A stretch of 64,000 nucleotides of DNA. It comes from Diphasiastrum complanatum (lineage: Eukaryota > Streptophyta > Lycopodiopsida > Lycopodiales > Lycopodiaceae). Location of the stretch: NCBI GenBank assembly GCA_029204225.1, contig CM055110.1:32112299-32176298 (forward strand). Reading direction: 5' to 3'. Positions 11,560-21,762 of the stretch are shown piece after piece. Under the pieces are notes generated by a model. It was not told where the DNA came from. It was given only the letters and a program-made list of their open reading frames with translations, and did no database searches. Within the stretch, counting starts at the first letter, position 1, and each line of letters starts with the position of its first letter. Position numbers and translations under genes: made by a program.

Positions 11560-12380
11560 TGCGGGTTGTGACTCAAAGCGAGCTCCAACCAAGTCTCAGC
11601 TCCTCTTGCTAGAATGTCATCCTGGACTCGTCTTTGCATGCCAGTGCCTTGGAGACTATGGTCAGTAACACACTTGAAATGTAACCTTCTCATATTTTTT
11701 AATAAAGTGGGATTTTTCTCAAACTAACTCTAATTACCTTCTAGGTTTCAATGTTTGATAAAAGTGCCAGTTATAAGGCCGCTTCAAATCTTTTTGATCT
11801 GGCACATAGCTGAGGGTCATATCCCAAGACGCCAGCGGTATGTCGTCGGGACCATTCGGTCCAGAAACTGGTTGTCGTCATATCTGTCATGGCTTATGGT
11901 CCTGAGTGTTCCTTGCATGAATGTGAATTGGTTGAACTCTTGGGAAACGGACTCTAACCTGTTGGCTAAGTTGGTTGGCTTGCTTGGGTGGAAGTTACCT
12001 ATTTATGGTTGTCTAGTCTGGCATGGTGCCAGGTTGGCTTCTACTACTCGTGACGAAGCTTTGAGTTGGTTAAGTTTGATGTAAGTTAGACAACTTGCTT
12101 GGAATGAATATTACTCATTTGTAATGAAGCTTCGAGTTGGTTGAGTTTGATGTAAGTCAGGCGGCTTGCTTGGAGAAAAGTTACCCATGTCGCTCGGGAC
12201 CCCCAATCTGGCATGGCGCTAGGTTGGATCTCAACATTGGTGCCAGACCTTTGAGTTGGTTAAGTCTGATAATTGTTGGAGAGTTGGCTACTTGTATGTC
12301 GAGTGGGTTCGGATAACAACTGTTGAAAGTCGAGAAGCTAAGTTGTGGTCCCCGGCTCCATTTGGAATGCCTGCACTACA
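11560..12380 (+). mobile_element. family-C copia LTR, copy 1
   Basis: Starts TGCGGGTTGTGACTC after the purine-rich ATAGGGGGA and ends CTGCACTACA. It aligns along its length with 12780-13598 (which carries a primer site) and in part with 49538-50039. It contains repeated GAGTTGGTTAAG(T/C)(T/C)TGAT motifs. It interrupts the minus-strand integrase relic. No good primer site follows, so it is a 3' LTR, solo LTR or truncated copy. Confidence 0.78.
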
Positions 12381-12779
12381 TGTTGTAAAGCTACCTTTAC
12401 AAGCTTTACATCCGGCACCATCGGCGCCAACTATGTCCCCGGTGCCAGCAGCGCCCCTGCTGCTCCCGGCGCCAACGGCGCCGACGCCGCTCCCGATGCC
12501 ACTGTGACCAGAATCCAGCCGACGCCAAGTTCCGATGGCTGAAAATCTTTGATCGGTTCTAGCGAAGTCCAGAGAGCCCAGATCGATGTGCAATCACCTC
12601 ACACGATCTAGGCATGATTAAAGGAAGCCTGAGGATCAATAAAATCTAGAGAGAGAAAATGACTTTCTAGAAAGAAAAAATCCTAGAGAGAGAAAAATGT
12701 GCTTTACCAGCTTGGGTAGAGTGCTTGGTATGAGGGGGGGGGGGGGGGGGTGCCGAATCACACCAATACTATAGGAGAG
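12381..12779. other. spacer between two family-C LTRs; GC patch and G run
   Basis: Non-coding as far as can be seen. It has a GC-rich Ala/Pro-coding patch (12414-12505) with repeated GGCGCC sites, two GAGAGAGAAAA stretches, and an 18-base G homopolymer at 12734-12750. The last bases, ACTATAGGAGAG, resemble those before the LTR at 11560. Confidence 0.5.
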
Positions 12780-13598
12780 TGCGGGTTGCGACTCAGGACG
12801 AGCTCCAACCAAGTCTCAGCCTCCCTTGCTGGAATGTTGTCATGGCTCTCGCCTTGGCATGCTAGCGCCCCGGAAACTAGGGTCGGTCACACACATGAAA
12901 TGTAACCTTCTCAGATTTATCAATAAAGTGGGATTTTCCTCAAACTGACTCTGATTACCTTCTGGGTTTCAGTGTTCGGTAAAAGCGCCAGTTGTAAGGC
13001 CGCTTTCAAAATTTTTAACTTGGCACATAACTGAGGGTCGTATCTCGGGACGCCAGCGGTATGCCGTCAGGACCATTTGGTCCAGGAACTGGTTGTTTCC
13101 ATATCTGTCGCGGCTTGTGGTTTTGAGTGTTCCTTGCATGAACGTGAATGGGTTAAGCTCTTGGGGAACGGGCTCTAACCTGTCGGCTGAGTTGGATGGC
13201 TTGCTTGGGTGGATGTTACCTGTTTATGGCTGTCCAGTCTGGCGTGGCGCCAGGTTGGCTTCCAGCGCTCGTGACGAAGCTTTCAGTTGGTTAAGTCTGA
13301 TGTAAGTCAGACCGCTTGCTTGGAATGGATGTTACTCGTTTGTAACGAAGCTTCGAGTTGGTTAAGTTTGATGTATGTCGGGCAGCTTGCTTGGAGGGAA
13401 GTCACCCACATCGGGACCCCCGATCTGGCATGGCGCCAGGTTGGATCTCAATGTTGGTTTTCGGAACTTCAAGTTGGTTAAGTCTGATCGTTGTTGGCGA
13501 GTTGGCTGTTTGTATGTCAAGTGGGTTTGGATGGCAAGAGTTGAAGGCTGGGAAGCTAAGTCGTGGTTCCTGGCTCCCTTTGGGATGCCTGCGCTACA
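12780..13598 (+). mobile_element. family-C copia 5' LTR
   Basis: Begins TGCGGGTTGCGACTC and ends GCGCTACA, followed two bases later by the primer site. It is an 819-bp homologue of 11560-12380. Orientation is plus because the primer site is on its right. Confidence 0.82.
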
Positions 13599-13600
13599 TG

Positions 13601-13612
13601 TGGTATCAGAGC
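13601..13612 (+). promoter_or_regulatory. primer binding site (tRNA-iMet type)
   Basis: TGGTATCAGAGC, complementary to the 3' end of plant initiator tRNA-Met, two bases after the family-C 5' LTR. It primes minus-strand DNA synthesis. Confidence 0.9.
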
Positions 13613-13829
13613 CGACTGGCCAGTCAGCTATGCGGATCTCACAGAAATGGCCACGGTTTGGGGTTCATCAAGACAACTGTTGTGCAAGGTGCTGCCCACA
13701 GTGTAAGCATGGGTGCGTCCACGGTCGGGTTGGTTGGCAGGACGAGGGCTTGATGAGTCAAAGTGCCGCCCTTGAGGTGTAAGCACGGTCAGTTTCCGCT
13801 GTTCGGGCCTGGCGCCGTCTGCACATAGG

Positions 13830-14500
13830 ACAAATGAGGCAATGTGCTGCCATAAGGTTGGTGGAAGCACGGTCTGTGCCTTGCGGGGTGCAGGGTGACA
13901 TATTCGCGATGGCCACCATTCGTTTAGCTATAAGGGCTATCGACCAAATTTGGTGGGGGCATTACTGAGGCAATGTGCTGCCTAACAAGGAAAGCACGGG
14001 TGCGTCCACGATTTGGGTGGTATGCTGCCGATCGTTTAGCTATAAGGGCTATCGACTAAATTTGGTGGGGGCGTTACTGAGGCAATGTGCTGCCTAACGG
14101 TGAAAGCACGGGTGCGTCCACGGGGGTGGTATATTCAAGGATAGCTGCCATTCGTTTAGCTATAAGGGCTATCGACCAAATTTGGTGGGGGCATTACTGA
14201 GGCAATGCGCTGCCTAATGGTGAAAGCACGGGTGCGTCCACGATTGGGGGGTACGCTGCCGATCGTTTAGCTATAAGGGCTATCGACTAGATTTGGTGGG
14301 GGCGTTACTGAGGCAATGTGCTGTCTGACGGTGAAAGCACGGGTGCGTCCACAGGGGTGGCATATTCAAGGATAGCTGCCGATCGTTTAGCTATAAGGGC
14401 TATCGACCAAAAAGTGGTGGGGCGTGACTGAGGCAATGTGCTGCTTAATGGTGAAAGCACGGATGGTTGGAGGGGTGTCCTATGTGGGCTGATTCTGTGA
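13830..14500 (+). repeat. alternating 112/120-bp tandem array in leader
   Basis: The anchor TTTAGCTATAAGGGCTATCG recurs with the CG before it at 13921, 14033, 14153, 14264 and 14384, giving spacings of 112, 120, 111 and 120. Each unit also holds GAGGCAATGTGCTGCC and AAAGCACGGGTGCGTCCAC. Longer units carry ATATTCAAGGATAGCTGCC; shorter ones have a shorter stretch there. The higher-order period is about 231 bp. Partial units flank the array on both sides. Confidence 0.9.
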
Positions 14501-15385
14501 TCGATTTGTATGGGCGCGGCCAGGCAAAGGTCCGTTGGCAGGACCATCTCAAAGGGGGACCTTGTCTTTGTTACTTGTTAGTAAACCTGCCTGAGTGTCT
14601 TACTTGTATGTATTCGTGGTGAGTCTTAGTACTCGTGCTTTGCCTGGTTTGCATGATTGCTTATGATACAAGGAGCTGATGGCTCGAGAAGGAACCTTTT
14701 CTTTTGAAGGCTGATACCATCAAACAAAGAGGACTACAGAATCTGTGGGGCAGATTTGCAGTTCAAGTACTCACACGTGAACGACAACGAAATGACTCAA
14801 TGTTTGCAAAGGATGGATGGCTAGCCTGTTTCTTGGGTTAGTTTCATTTGCGACAACGTCCACCAGACGCAAGCAGGAAGTCAAAAGTTGGAAAGGGCAA
14901 TTTCAGGGGAGATCTTCTATGGAGCAGTTGGTCTTCATTTTGGGACGACCACCTTCGGAACTGAAACTCACTGAGCATGAGTGATATCCAGTATCAGTTG
15001 GGTTTTTCTCAAAGGGGAAAAGACTAGGATCCTCTTCAGAGATTGGCAACAAGTTGGATCGAGCCATAATCCTAGCAGATGGGAAGCAAAGTGTTGGAAA
15101 GGCTTTTTGTCCGAAGAACTCTACTCTAAGTCCGATCAGCTGATTTTATAAGTGGAGGGGAACTATCACACACACCTCTCTCTTGGGGCAAATTTTGAAT
15201 GAAAGTTGATAAAAATGGGGGCAAATTCAAGGTGACCTAGCCATACTCACACGAGGAGACTGACGAACTTTGGGCCTAATAAGTTGACAGGCTTTTCTTG
15301 TGGAAAGGAAAGTTTGTTATAGGCTTTCTCTGGACCAGCAATGATGAGGAAACATATGAGTACGCTGGCTTGTGTTACGTGTAAG

Positions 15386-15738
15386 GCAGCTGATCAATGA
15401 AGGAACTGTGAAAGTTGAGTCTTGCATGAGAGACTTGGTATTTTGAACGAACGCTAAGGGACAGTTCGCATTGAGATCGGACTAGTGCAAACTCTGGGTG
15501 CATGTGTCTGATTCAAAGAGAGCTATTTGAAGCCAAGCTCGATGTACACTTCTTGTTTTGACTGTGAGGCAACTGACCAGTGATGGAATTGTGAAAGTCA
15601 AGTTTTGCGCGACGGACATGGTACTTCAAACAAATGCGAAGAGATAGTTCGGATGCGGATCAAACTGGTGCGACCCTTTGGCTTTCCACGAGGTCAGTGG
15701 TTACATTTGGGCTGATTCAAAGAGCTACTTCAAGCTAA
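15386..15738 (+). repeat. diverged tandem duplication, about 183-204 bp
   Basis: GCAGCTGATCAATGAAGGAA (15386) and GCAACTGACCAGTGATGGAA (15569) begin two related units. Both continue through GTGAAAGT and AGTTCG motifs to GATTCAAAGAG (15510 and 15714). An insertion of about 20 bp separates the units at the right end. Confidence 0.7.
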
Positions 15739-16599
15739 GTGAGAGGTGCATTGCGGAGTACTCAATCTTTGCCTACCTTAAAGAGCCAAGATGGAAAAGT
15801 ATCAAGATCAGGCTGGGACAAGGAGAGAAATCAAGGTGCAGAAGCAACAAGGCACGGAGTGGACCATAAAGTGGGCAATCAAACGACAATCCTCGACTCA
15901 TCAGGATCTAATTTCTTATCATGGAAAGTTAAGACCTCGCTGATACTAAAGGGAAAAGGATTATTTCCTTGGGTAGATGGCAACAAGGAGATGCCTACAA
16001 CTACAAGCAAGGAGCTACGTGAATGGAGGGAGAAGAATGACAAGGCAATAGTCGTGTTATCTTCATCCATCGAGGATAGCCTAACTCTTGATCTGGCTAC
16101 AATCTCTAAAGCGAAAGAGATGTGGAATATATTCCTCACAAGATTTCAGATGAAATCATGCAGTCAGATCATGTTGCTTGAAGATCAGCTGACAAACCTA
16201 CAGTGGGATGGTAAAGACCTCACTTCCCTCATTAGGAAGATGAAGGATATATTTCCTTCACTACACAACTCTGGAACAGAAAATGCAGTATCAGTAGAGA
16301 AGCAGCTCACTTATCTGTTGAGAGCTTTACTAAGATCCTTCCAGATAACCAGAATGCTGCTAGCAAAAGATCCTACTATGACACTCGAAAAGGTTGTTGT
16401 CGATATTCGAAAAGAAGTTGAAGCTCGAGAGCACCTTGATCACAAGGATGCTTCTGACCAAGCCCTATACAGCAACAAGGAGAAGACAAAGAAGCAATTC
16501 AAGCCTAAGAGGGAGTCAGATCGGAAGCAGGATCGAGATCAGCAAGCAAAAGGAGCCAGCAAAGGCAAATGGAAGAACAAAGGAAGGTCGAAACAGTAG
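15739..16599 (+). pseudogene. copia gag, copy A
   Basis: Gag capsid of the A/B family. The first about 50 codons derive from the family-C leader and are probably not genuine. Family sequence starts at TILDSSGSNFLSWKVKTSL and continues through KGLFPWVDGNKEMP, KAKEMWNIFLTRFQMKS, IMLLEDQLTNLQWDGKD and KQLTYLLRALLRSFQITRM to a basic tail, KGKWKNKGRSKQ. It ends at a TAG (16597-16599) that also occurs at the same codon in copy B. It keeps the roughly 82 codons deleted from copy B between KEL and HNSG. In frame after the amber lie the zinc knuckles. Confidence 0.85.
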
Positions 16600-17545
16600 A
16601 GTGGAGACAAGCAGACATGCGTGAGATGCAAACGTAAAGGACATACTGTCGATTCGTGTTGGCTCAATCCAAAAATTGAGTGTATCCATTGTCATAAGAA
16701 GGGTCATGCAGCCATGGACTACCACCAGAACCCAAGAAAACAACAAGCTCAAAGCAGGCAGGAGAACAATAATAGTTCATCCTATGTCGAGAGAGATCTC
16801 AAAGATGGGCGAACAAAGATCAAATCACGGAAATTCGACTGCCTACATCTATGCATACATGTGTGCAGTATCAACACCTGACACACAGGAGGTAATTCTT
16901 GATTCAGGAGCTACCTCACACTTCATTACATCAAGACGGATCATGTCTGATTTCCGAAGTGCAGATCCATCAAGATTTATCATTCTTGGAGATGGATCAA
17001 AGCATCAAGTGAATGGTATTGGTTCACTATGGCTCAACACCTACGGTACAGACAGACGACTCGAAGATGTTCTGTTCGTGCCTACGCTGCAGCAGGACTT
17101 GCTACCAGTGGCAAGAATAGCTGATGCAGGGATGCGCGTAACGTTCTCAGACGAAGCACGCAACGTTGTTGATGTAAGTACTAGTACACTTATCACTCAA
17201 GGTAGAAGAAAATCCAACATGTATCACTTGAAGGTACGCCTACCTGCAGATCAAGTGCATCAAACTCATGATGATTCGCCAAATACTCTATGGCACAAGA
17301 GACTATGCCATATGAATTCAATGGCACTATATCAAGCAAGCCATCATGGAGCAATCATAGGGGTGAGCATCTCGAATGCAACCAGTTCGATGACCTGTGA
17401 TGCATGTATGAAGGGTAAGATGTCATGTACTTCTTTTGTCAAAGACTCCTACAGAACTACAAAGATTCTGGAGCTTGTACATTCAGACATCTGTGGACCT
17501 TTCAGCATGATCTCAGTAGGAGGCTCAAAGTATTATATACTCTAA
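16600..17545 (+). pseudogene. copia zinc knuckles, protease and integrase head, copy A
   Basis: After the amber codon, CVRCKRKGHTVDSC (16618-16659) is a full CCHC knuckle. A second, CIHCHKKGHAAMDY (16681-16722), lacks the last Cys (Tyr instead). A frameshift near 16810 leads to the protease: EVILDSGATSHFITS with catalytic Asp. The integrase head LWHKRLCHMNSMALYQ and CDACMKGKMSC (HHCC) follows, then LVHSDICGPFSM with the first catalytic Asp. The frame stops at 17545 right after GGSKYYIL, where the catalytic core is missing. Confidence 0.86.
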
Positions 17546-18002
17546 TGGAAGCTGCCAGGACATGATGGCCTATTCAAAGGCTCCAAGAGTGTTGTGGGCT
17601 GAAGCAGTAGCTACAGCTGCTTACATTCAGAACATGATAGAAAAATCTGGTGTTCCTCACATGACACCACATGAATTATGGTGGGGTAGAGAACCCAATT
17701 TCACTCACATCCGAATCTTTGGTTGTGCAGCTTATGCACATGTTCCTGATAAGCTTCGAAAGAAACTTGATGAGAAAGCAGAACAAGGATATCTTGTAGG
17801 ATATGACAATCAATCGTCATACTATAGAGTCTATATGCCAGAGACAAACACAATGAAGACAATCAGAGATGTCAAATTTGATGAGAGCAGAACAATGGCC
17901 AATGGTGATCCTGTCAGTTATGAAGTTTTTGCAAGACAGTACTATGATCTACCAACTATGACAGAGGGAGCAGAGGACGAACACTCAGACGAAGATGTTT
18001 GA
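17546..18002 (+). pseudogene. copia integrase C-terminal part, copy A (catalytic core deleted)
   Basis: Resumes at MEAAR-like sequence and MMAYSKAPRVLWAEAVATAA, then HELWWGREPNFTHIRIFGCA, GYLVGYDNQSSYYRVY and IRDVKFDESR. Between GGSKYYIL and this point about 110-120 codons of the DDE fold, including the second Asp and the Glu, are absent. Copy B has the identical join (TATATACTCTAATGGAAGC). The remaining protein could not integrate DNA by itself. It ends at TGA (18000-18002). Confidence 0.88.
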
Positions 18003-18961
18003 GTCGCACCTCATTTGAGTGACGAATCAGACGAAGAAAGATTCGCAAGCTAGACTACTGCTACAATACCTGTAAACCAAAATGGTTTCGGACCTAGCAG
18101 AGCAGATGAAGGCAAGAGCATTGCAGTTCTATAAGGATCTCCTAGAAGATCAACAAGAGAACGAAGAGCTCCAACAAGATTTGTGCCAAGCAGCTCAGCT
18201 TCTACATCAAAAGAGTTTTGTGGATTCAGTGGAGAACCACAAACATTCGAAGAAGCAATTGAATGTCCAGAGAAGGACAAATGGATCCAAGCCATGAATG
18301 AGGAGATGGAATTATGAGGAAGAATCAGGTCTGGACGTTGCAGCCATTAATATACAAGCGAAAGACTGTAAAATGCAAGTGGGTATACAAGCTGAAGTAT
18401 GGACCAAATGGAGATATTTCTAAGTATAAAGCCAGACTTGTAGCGAAGGGATTTTCTTAGAGGTATGTTATTGACTATGCTGAGACCTTCTCTTTTGTCG
18501 TGAAACGTTCATCTCTACGTCTACTGTTTGCATATGCAGCTGCTTATGATCTAAGAATTCACGTCAAGGAGGAGAAAACAACGTTCTTGCATGGTGAGCT
18601 AGATGAAGAGGTCTACATGGATCAACCGCCAAGCTACATTTCAAATTCACTTCCCACTTATGCATGTAGAATGCACAGGAGTATCTATGGTCTGAAGCAA
18701 TCAGCGCGACAATGGTATAATAAGAAAGATTAAGCCCTGAAATCCTTGGGATTCAAGCCACTAATGGCTGATTCCAATGTTTATGTAAGAATTATAGATG
18801 GGAACATTATCATTGTAGCTGTATATGTGGACGACACTTTGATATTCTACAAAAGTGCAAAACTTATTGCTGAGATGAAGTATGACATCTCAAAACATTT
18901 CGAGATTGCAGAACTGGGAAAGCCAAATGTTATCTTGGCTTACAGGTTGACAAGACTATGA
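18003..18961 (+). pseudogene. copia reverse transcriptase, copy A
   Basis: Frame-broken RT. Recognisable pieces are the KCKWVYKLKYGPNGDIS region near 18370, KARLVAKGF, HVKEEKTTFLHGELDEEVYM, RMHRSIYGLKQSARQWY and AVYVDDTLIFYKS. Motif A has Glu where the catalytic Asp is expected (GAG at 18569-18571); copy B keeps Asp. A TAA after WYNKKD (18731-18733) is shared with copy B. YVDD is intact. Confidence 0.86.
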
Positions 18962-19850
18962 GGGAGGTAAATTATACCTTCATTAGTCCAGATATACCTA
19001 GAAAATCCTAGAAGATTTCGGGATGCTGAGTTGCAAAAGAACAAATACTCCAATGCTTGCAGGAACAGTCGTGACGAATGAAGACTGTTCGAAGCCTTAA
19101 GAAAAAAGAGAATTGATGCATCTTACACCATACAGGAAGCTGATCGGATCGCCGATGTACCTTGTAGATAACACATGTCCTGACATTGCTTATGCCATCT
19201 TCAAGATAAGCCAATTCTATACGAATCCAGGCTCAACTCATTAGAAGATTGCGAAACGAAGTTTGCAATACCTTCAATTAACGAAAGATTTTTTTTTGTG
19301 TTATTCTCGTGATGTAGGGTTCCAGATGCATTCCTACAGTGATGCTAGCTGGGCATCTCTCAAGGAAAAATGCAAAAGTGTCTCAAGAGGATACACCATC
19401 ACGTCAGGAGCAGCCATTCTCTGGGTCAGCAAGAAGCAAATGATTGTGGCTCAATCATCCTACGAAGTAGAGTACATTGCAGCAACAAAGATGGCTAATG
19501 AAATCATTTGGCTCAAACAATTTCTTGACGAACTAGGTGAAACAAGAAATGAGCCTTTGATTTTGCAGATGGACAATACATCTGACAAAGGATCTTGTGT
19601 TTCACTCAAGAAAAAAACACATCGCAATCAAGTATCACTTGATAAGGGATCTGATCGAGAAGAAGATACTACAGACTATTTTCATTGGAACAAAGGAAAT
19701 GGTGGCTAACATTTTTACAAAGGCCTTAGACAAATGTTTGTTCAAGAAACAGAGGAGTAGTCTTGGAGTCATCAAGCTACCATGCTTTAAGAGAGAGCTG
19801 AAGAAACAAAACGTTTCAATTACCAATGCTTTGCTAGCTTTCAGGTCTTA
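18962..19850 (+). pseudogene. copia RNase H, copy A
   Basis: Main frame 19263-19709: FQMHSYSDASWASLKEK, GAAILWVSKKQMIVAQSSY, VEYIAATKMANEIIWLKQF and LQMDNTSDKGSCVS. A frameshift there, also present in copy B, passes to the frame 19597-19850: FHSRKKHIAIKYHLIRDLIE, NIFTKALDKCLF and SSLGVIKL. Confidence 0.87.
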
Positions 19851-20105
19851 GTTTGACAAAAAGACACAAAGCAAAAATTTTCGCGAACATCCTGACGAAA
19901 GACACGAACGTGAAATGTTTGTGAAAGAAAAATGTTTGTGATACAACAGGAGAAAGTCAGACGATGTGAAAGTCAAACGACTCGAAGCGACAGAAAAAGC
20001 TTTCGGGCATCTTTTGACCTTCACGCTCCAAAGGATCATGAAGATCATGCAAGTACCATGAAGTACAAAAAATCCTGATCTGATATGATGACGTCAGAGG
20101 AAGAA
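19851..20105 (+). mobile_element. 3' untranslated tail of copia copy A
   Basis: Homologous to 50060-50388 and 54866-55112. It contains short repeated GACACGAA(C/G) and AAAATGTT(C/T)G motifs and ends just before TGTTAGGAC of the LTR. Confidence 0.8.
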
Positions 20106-20616
20106 TGTTAGGACAGGCCTAATCCACCTCTCTTGTAATCCATGATTAGTGATAGATTGTTTCATATATCTAATCAGATATGCTACTCTGAATGTAAGCA
20201 ATTACTAGATGTCTAAAATACATACAATAGTAGATAGAAAATATACAGAATAGAAGTCCGCCTGTGAGCGAGACAATTTTGTAAGCAGAATCTAAAGAGA
20301 TCCAAGAAGTCTGCTAGTAAGCGAGACACTACTCGTGAGAGAACACTATTCTCTCTCACGCCAATGCATTGTGTGGTTCTGTCATACAACCCTCGAAATC
20401 AAGAGGATCAATAGATGATACTATAGCTATTACGCACATATCACTCTCAATTTTGTTTGATCTTGAATGAACTACTATCTACTATCGCATGTGTATCTCA
20501 CTCACTTGTTTTATCAATTTCGCACACTGGTTCAGTTTTGTTGAATGTTGTATTAATCTATAACGTAGATCAACAGTGCCTGTCTACTTTCTGGAGGATT
20601 GTAGGAATGATATAGC
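20106..20616 (+). mobile_element. 3' LTR of copy A, left part
   Basis: Begins TGTTAGGACAGGCC and matches the LTRs at 50389 and 55113 up to GATATAGCA. There the expected continuation (GGCAGTGACC...) is replaced by RNase H coding DNA. Confidence 0.9.
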
Positions 20617-21017
20617 ATACAGGATCTTACACCATACAGGAAGATGATTGGATCGCTGATGTACCTTGTTGATAACACACGTCCTGACATTGCTTATGTC
20701 GTGTTCAAGATAAGCCAATTCTATACGAATCCAGGCTCAACTCATTGAAAGGTTGCGAAACAAATTTTGCAATACCTTCAATTAACGAAAGATTTTGTTT
20801 TTGTGTTATTCTCGTGATGCAAGGTTCCAGATGCATTCCTACAGTGATGCTAGCTGGGCATCTCTCAAGGACGACTGCAAAAGTGTCTCAGGAGGATAAA
20901 CCATCACGTCAGGAGCAGCCATTCTCTGGTTCAGCAAGAAGCAAACCATTGTGACTTAGTCATCCTACGAAGTAGAGTACATTGTAGCAGCAAAGATGGC
21001 TAATGAAATCATTTGGC
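20617..21017 (+). mobile_element. 401-bp RNase H fragment lodged inside the 3' LTR
   Basis: Corresponds to about 19113-19525 of copy A (ATCTTACACCATACAGGAAG to ATGGCTAATGAAATCATTTGGC). It is closer to copy B than to copy A in places, for example GACGACTGCAAAAG here against GACAACTGCAAAAG in B and GAAAAATGCAAAAG in A. It lies in sense orientation, with several frame breaks. Confidence 0.87.
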
Positions 21018-21137
21018 ATGTCAATATCAGACTCGTTCAAGTTTCACTTCGTTTCGCCTAGTTTTGCTTCGTTTCATTTCGTTTTGTTTCAGAGCTTGAT
21101 TGATATTTGCAATTTGCGTTCCATCATTATTTTTCGA
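21018..21137 (+). mobile_element. 3' LTR of copy A, right part
   Basis: Resumes the LTR at ATGTCAATATCAGACTCG, matching 55702-55820, and runs to ATTATTTTTCGA. About 90 bp of LTR are missing at the junction with the inserted fragment. Confidence 0.87.
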
Positions 21138-21762
21138 ATCACTTCACACTCAAGATGTGAAATGGTGATTTACTTCAGAATCACGTTAACCAGTTTAACA
21201 ATCTCTTGCAATAGATGGCAAATGTCGAATCAACCATCGACGGTCAAGACACAATTATGAAATTGCTATCAAGCTTGCCTTCTACATATGAAAACTAGGT
21301 GATGATCATATTGACACACTCAGATTTAACTCTCACTAGAGTTATCACTATATTGTTGCAGGAAGATAATCGAAGAAGTCAAGACACCTCTTTGACTTCA
21401 TCATGTCACACTCTATATGTCAATAAAGGTTCTAAGCAATAGAAGAAGAGAAGCCCTAAGCAGTCGACATCAAATCAGAAGCCGACACAGAGTCAAGAGC
21501 AATTATCAAATCCATAGTCAAAGAAGAAGAAGTTCTATAAGTAAGTAGAATTATTGATTTAGGTCATAGGGTAGAGTTTGAGTCTGATCAATACCGAATT
21601 ATCGATAGGACAAGTAAGATCCTTGCACACAGCAAGAGGCATGGATACTTATAAAGACTGACTCATTGTTATTCCGATAGAAGTCAAGCCTTGAAAACCT
21701 CTGTTCTTGTCAATAAGGCATTACTTTGGCATTATAGATTAGGACACTTGAATCATACATCT
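21138..21762 (+). pseudogene. copia gag and pre-integrase scrap of another family
   Basis: Stop-ridden. Readable pieces are MANVESTIDGQDTIMKLLSS, LPSTYEN and LTRVITILLQEDNRRSQD (gag), a Ser/Lys/Gln-rich tail, and ALLWHYRLGHLNHTS (pre-integrase head). Zinc knuckle and protease are missing between them. It is cut at 21763 by an LTR. Confidence 0.75.

Larger units (their letters stand above)
9525..12380. repeat. composite repeat block, copy 1 (partner at 47279-50039)
   Basis: Begins at ACTCTCAGGGACACC and holds, in order, the end of the coiled-coil relic (+), a minus-strand copia RT/integrase relic, and a family-C LTR (+). The same three pieces with the same internal junctions recur at 47279-50039 in the same orientation. 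The second copy lacks about 320 bp of the LTR. Shared junctions mean the assembly predates the duplication. Confidence 0.88.
13613..15888 (+). mobile_element. non-coding leader of the family-C element
   Basis: About 2.3 kb downstream of the primer site without a gag-like frame. It contains the alternating tandem array (13830-14500) and a diverged 183-bp tandem duplication (15386-15738). At 15889 it joins the gag region of the A/B copia family, whose own LTR is different. This is either a chimeric junction or a non-autonomous element truncated by copy A. Confidence 0.6.
15889..21137 (+). mobile_element. copia copy A (family A/B), 5'-truncated, with split 3' LTR
   Basis: The internal region is homologous to copy B at 51233-55112, followed by the family LTR at 20106. 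The 5' LTR, primer site and first residues of gag are missing; homology to B begins at ACAATCCTCGACTCA. Shared defects with B (amber after gag, loss of the integrase core, TAA in RT, RNase H frameshift) mark it as a copy of a defective parent. Confidence 0.88.

Noticed and set aside
12256-12507. Pro/Ala-rich frame ending in PAPTAPTPLPMPL
   Set aside because: Runs from LTR sequence into a GC-rich patch; composition explains it.
13830-14500. Regular repeats considered as a CRISPR array
   Set aside because: The units are long and nearly entirely conserved rather than short repeats with unique spacers, and the context is a plant retrotransposon leader.
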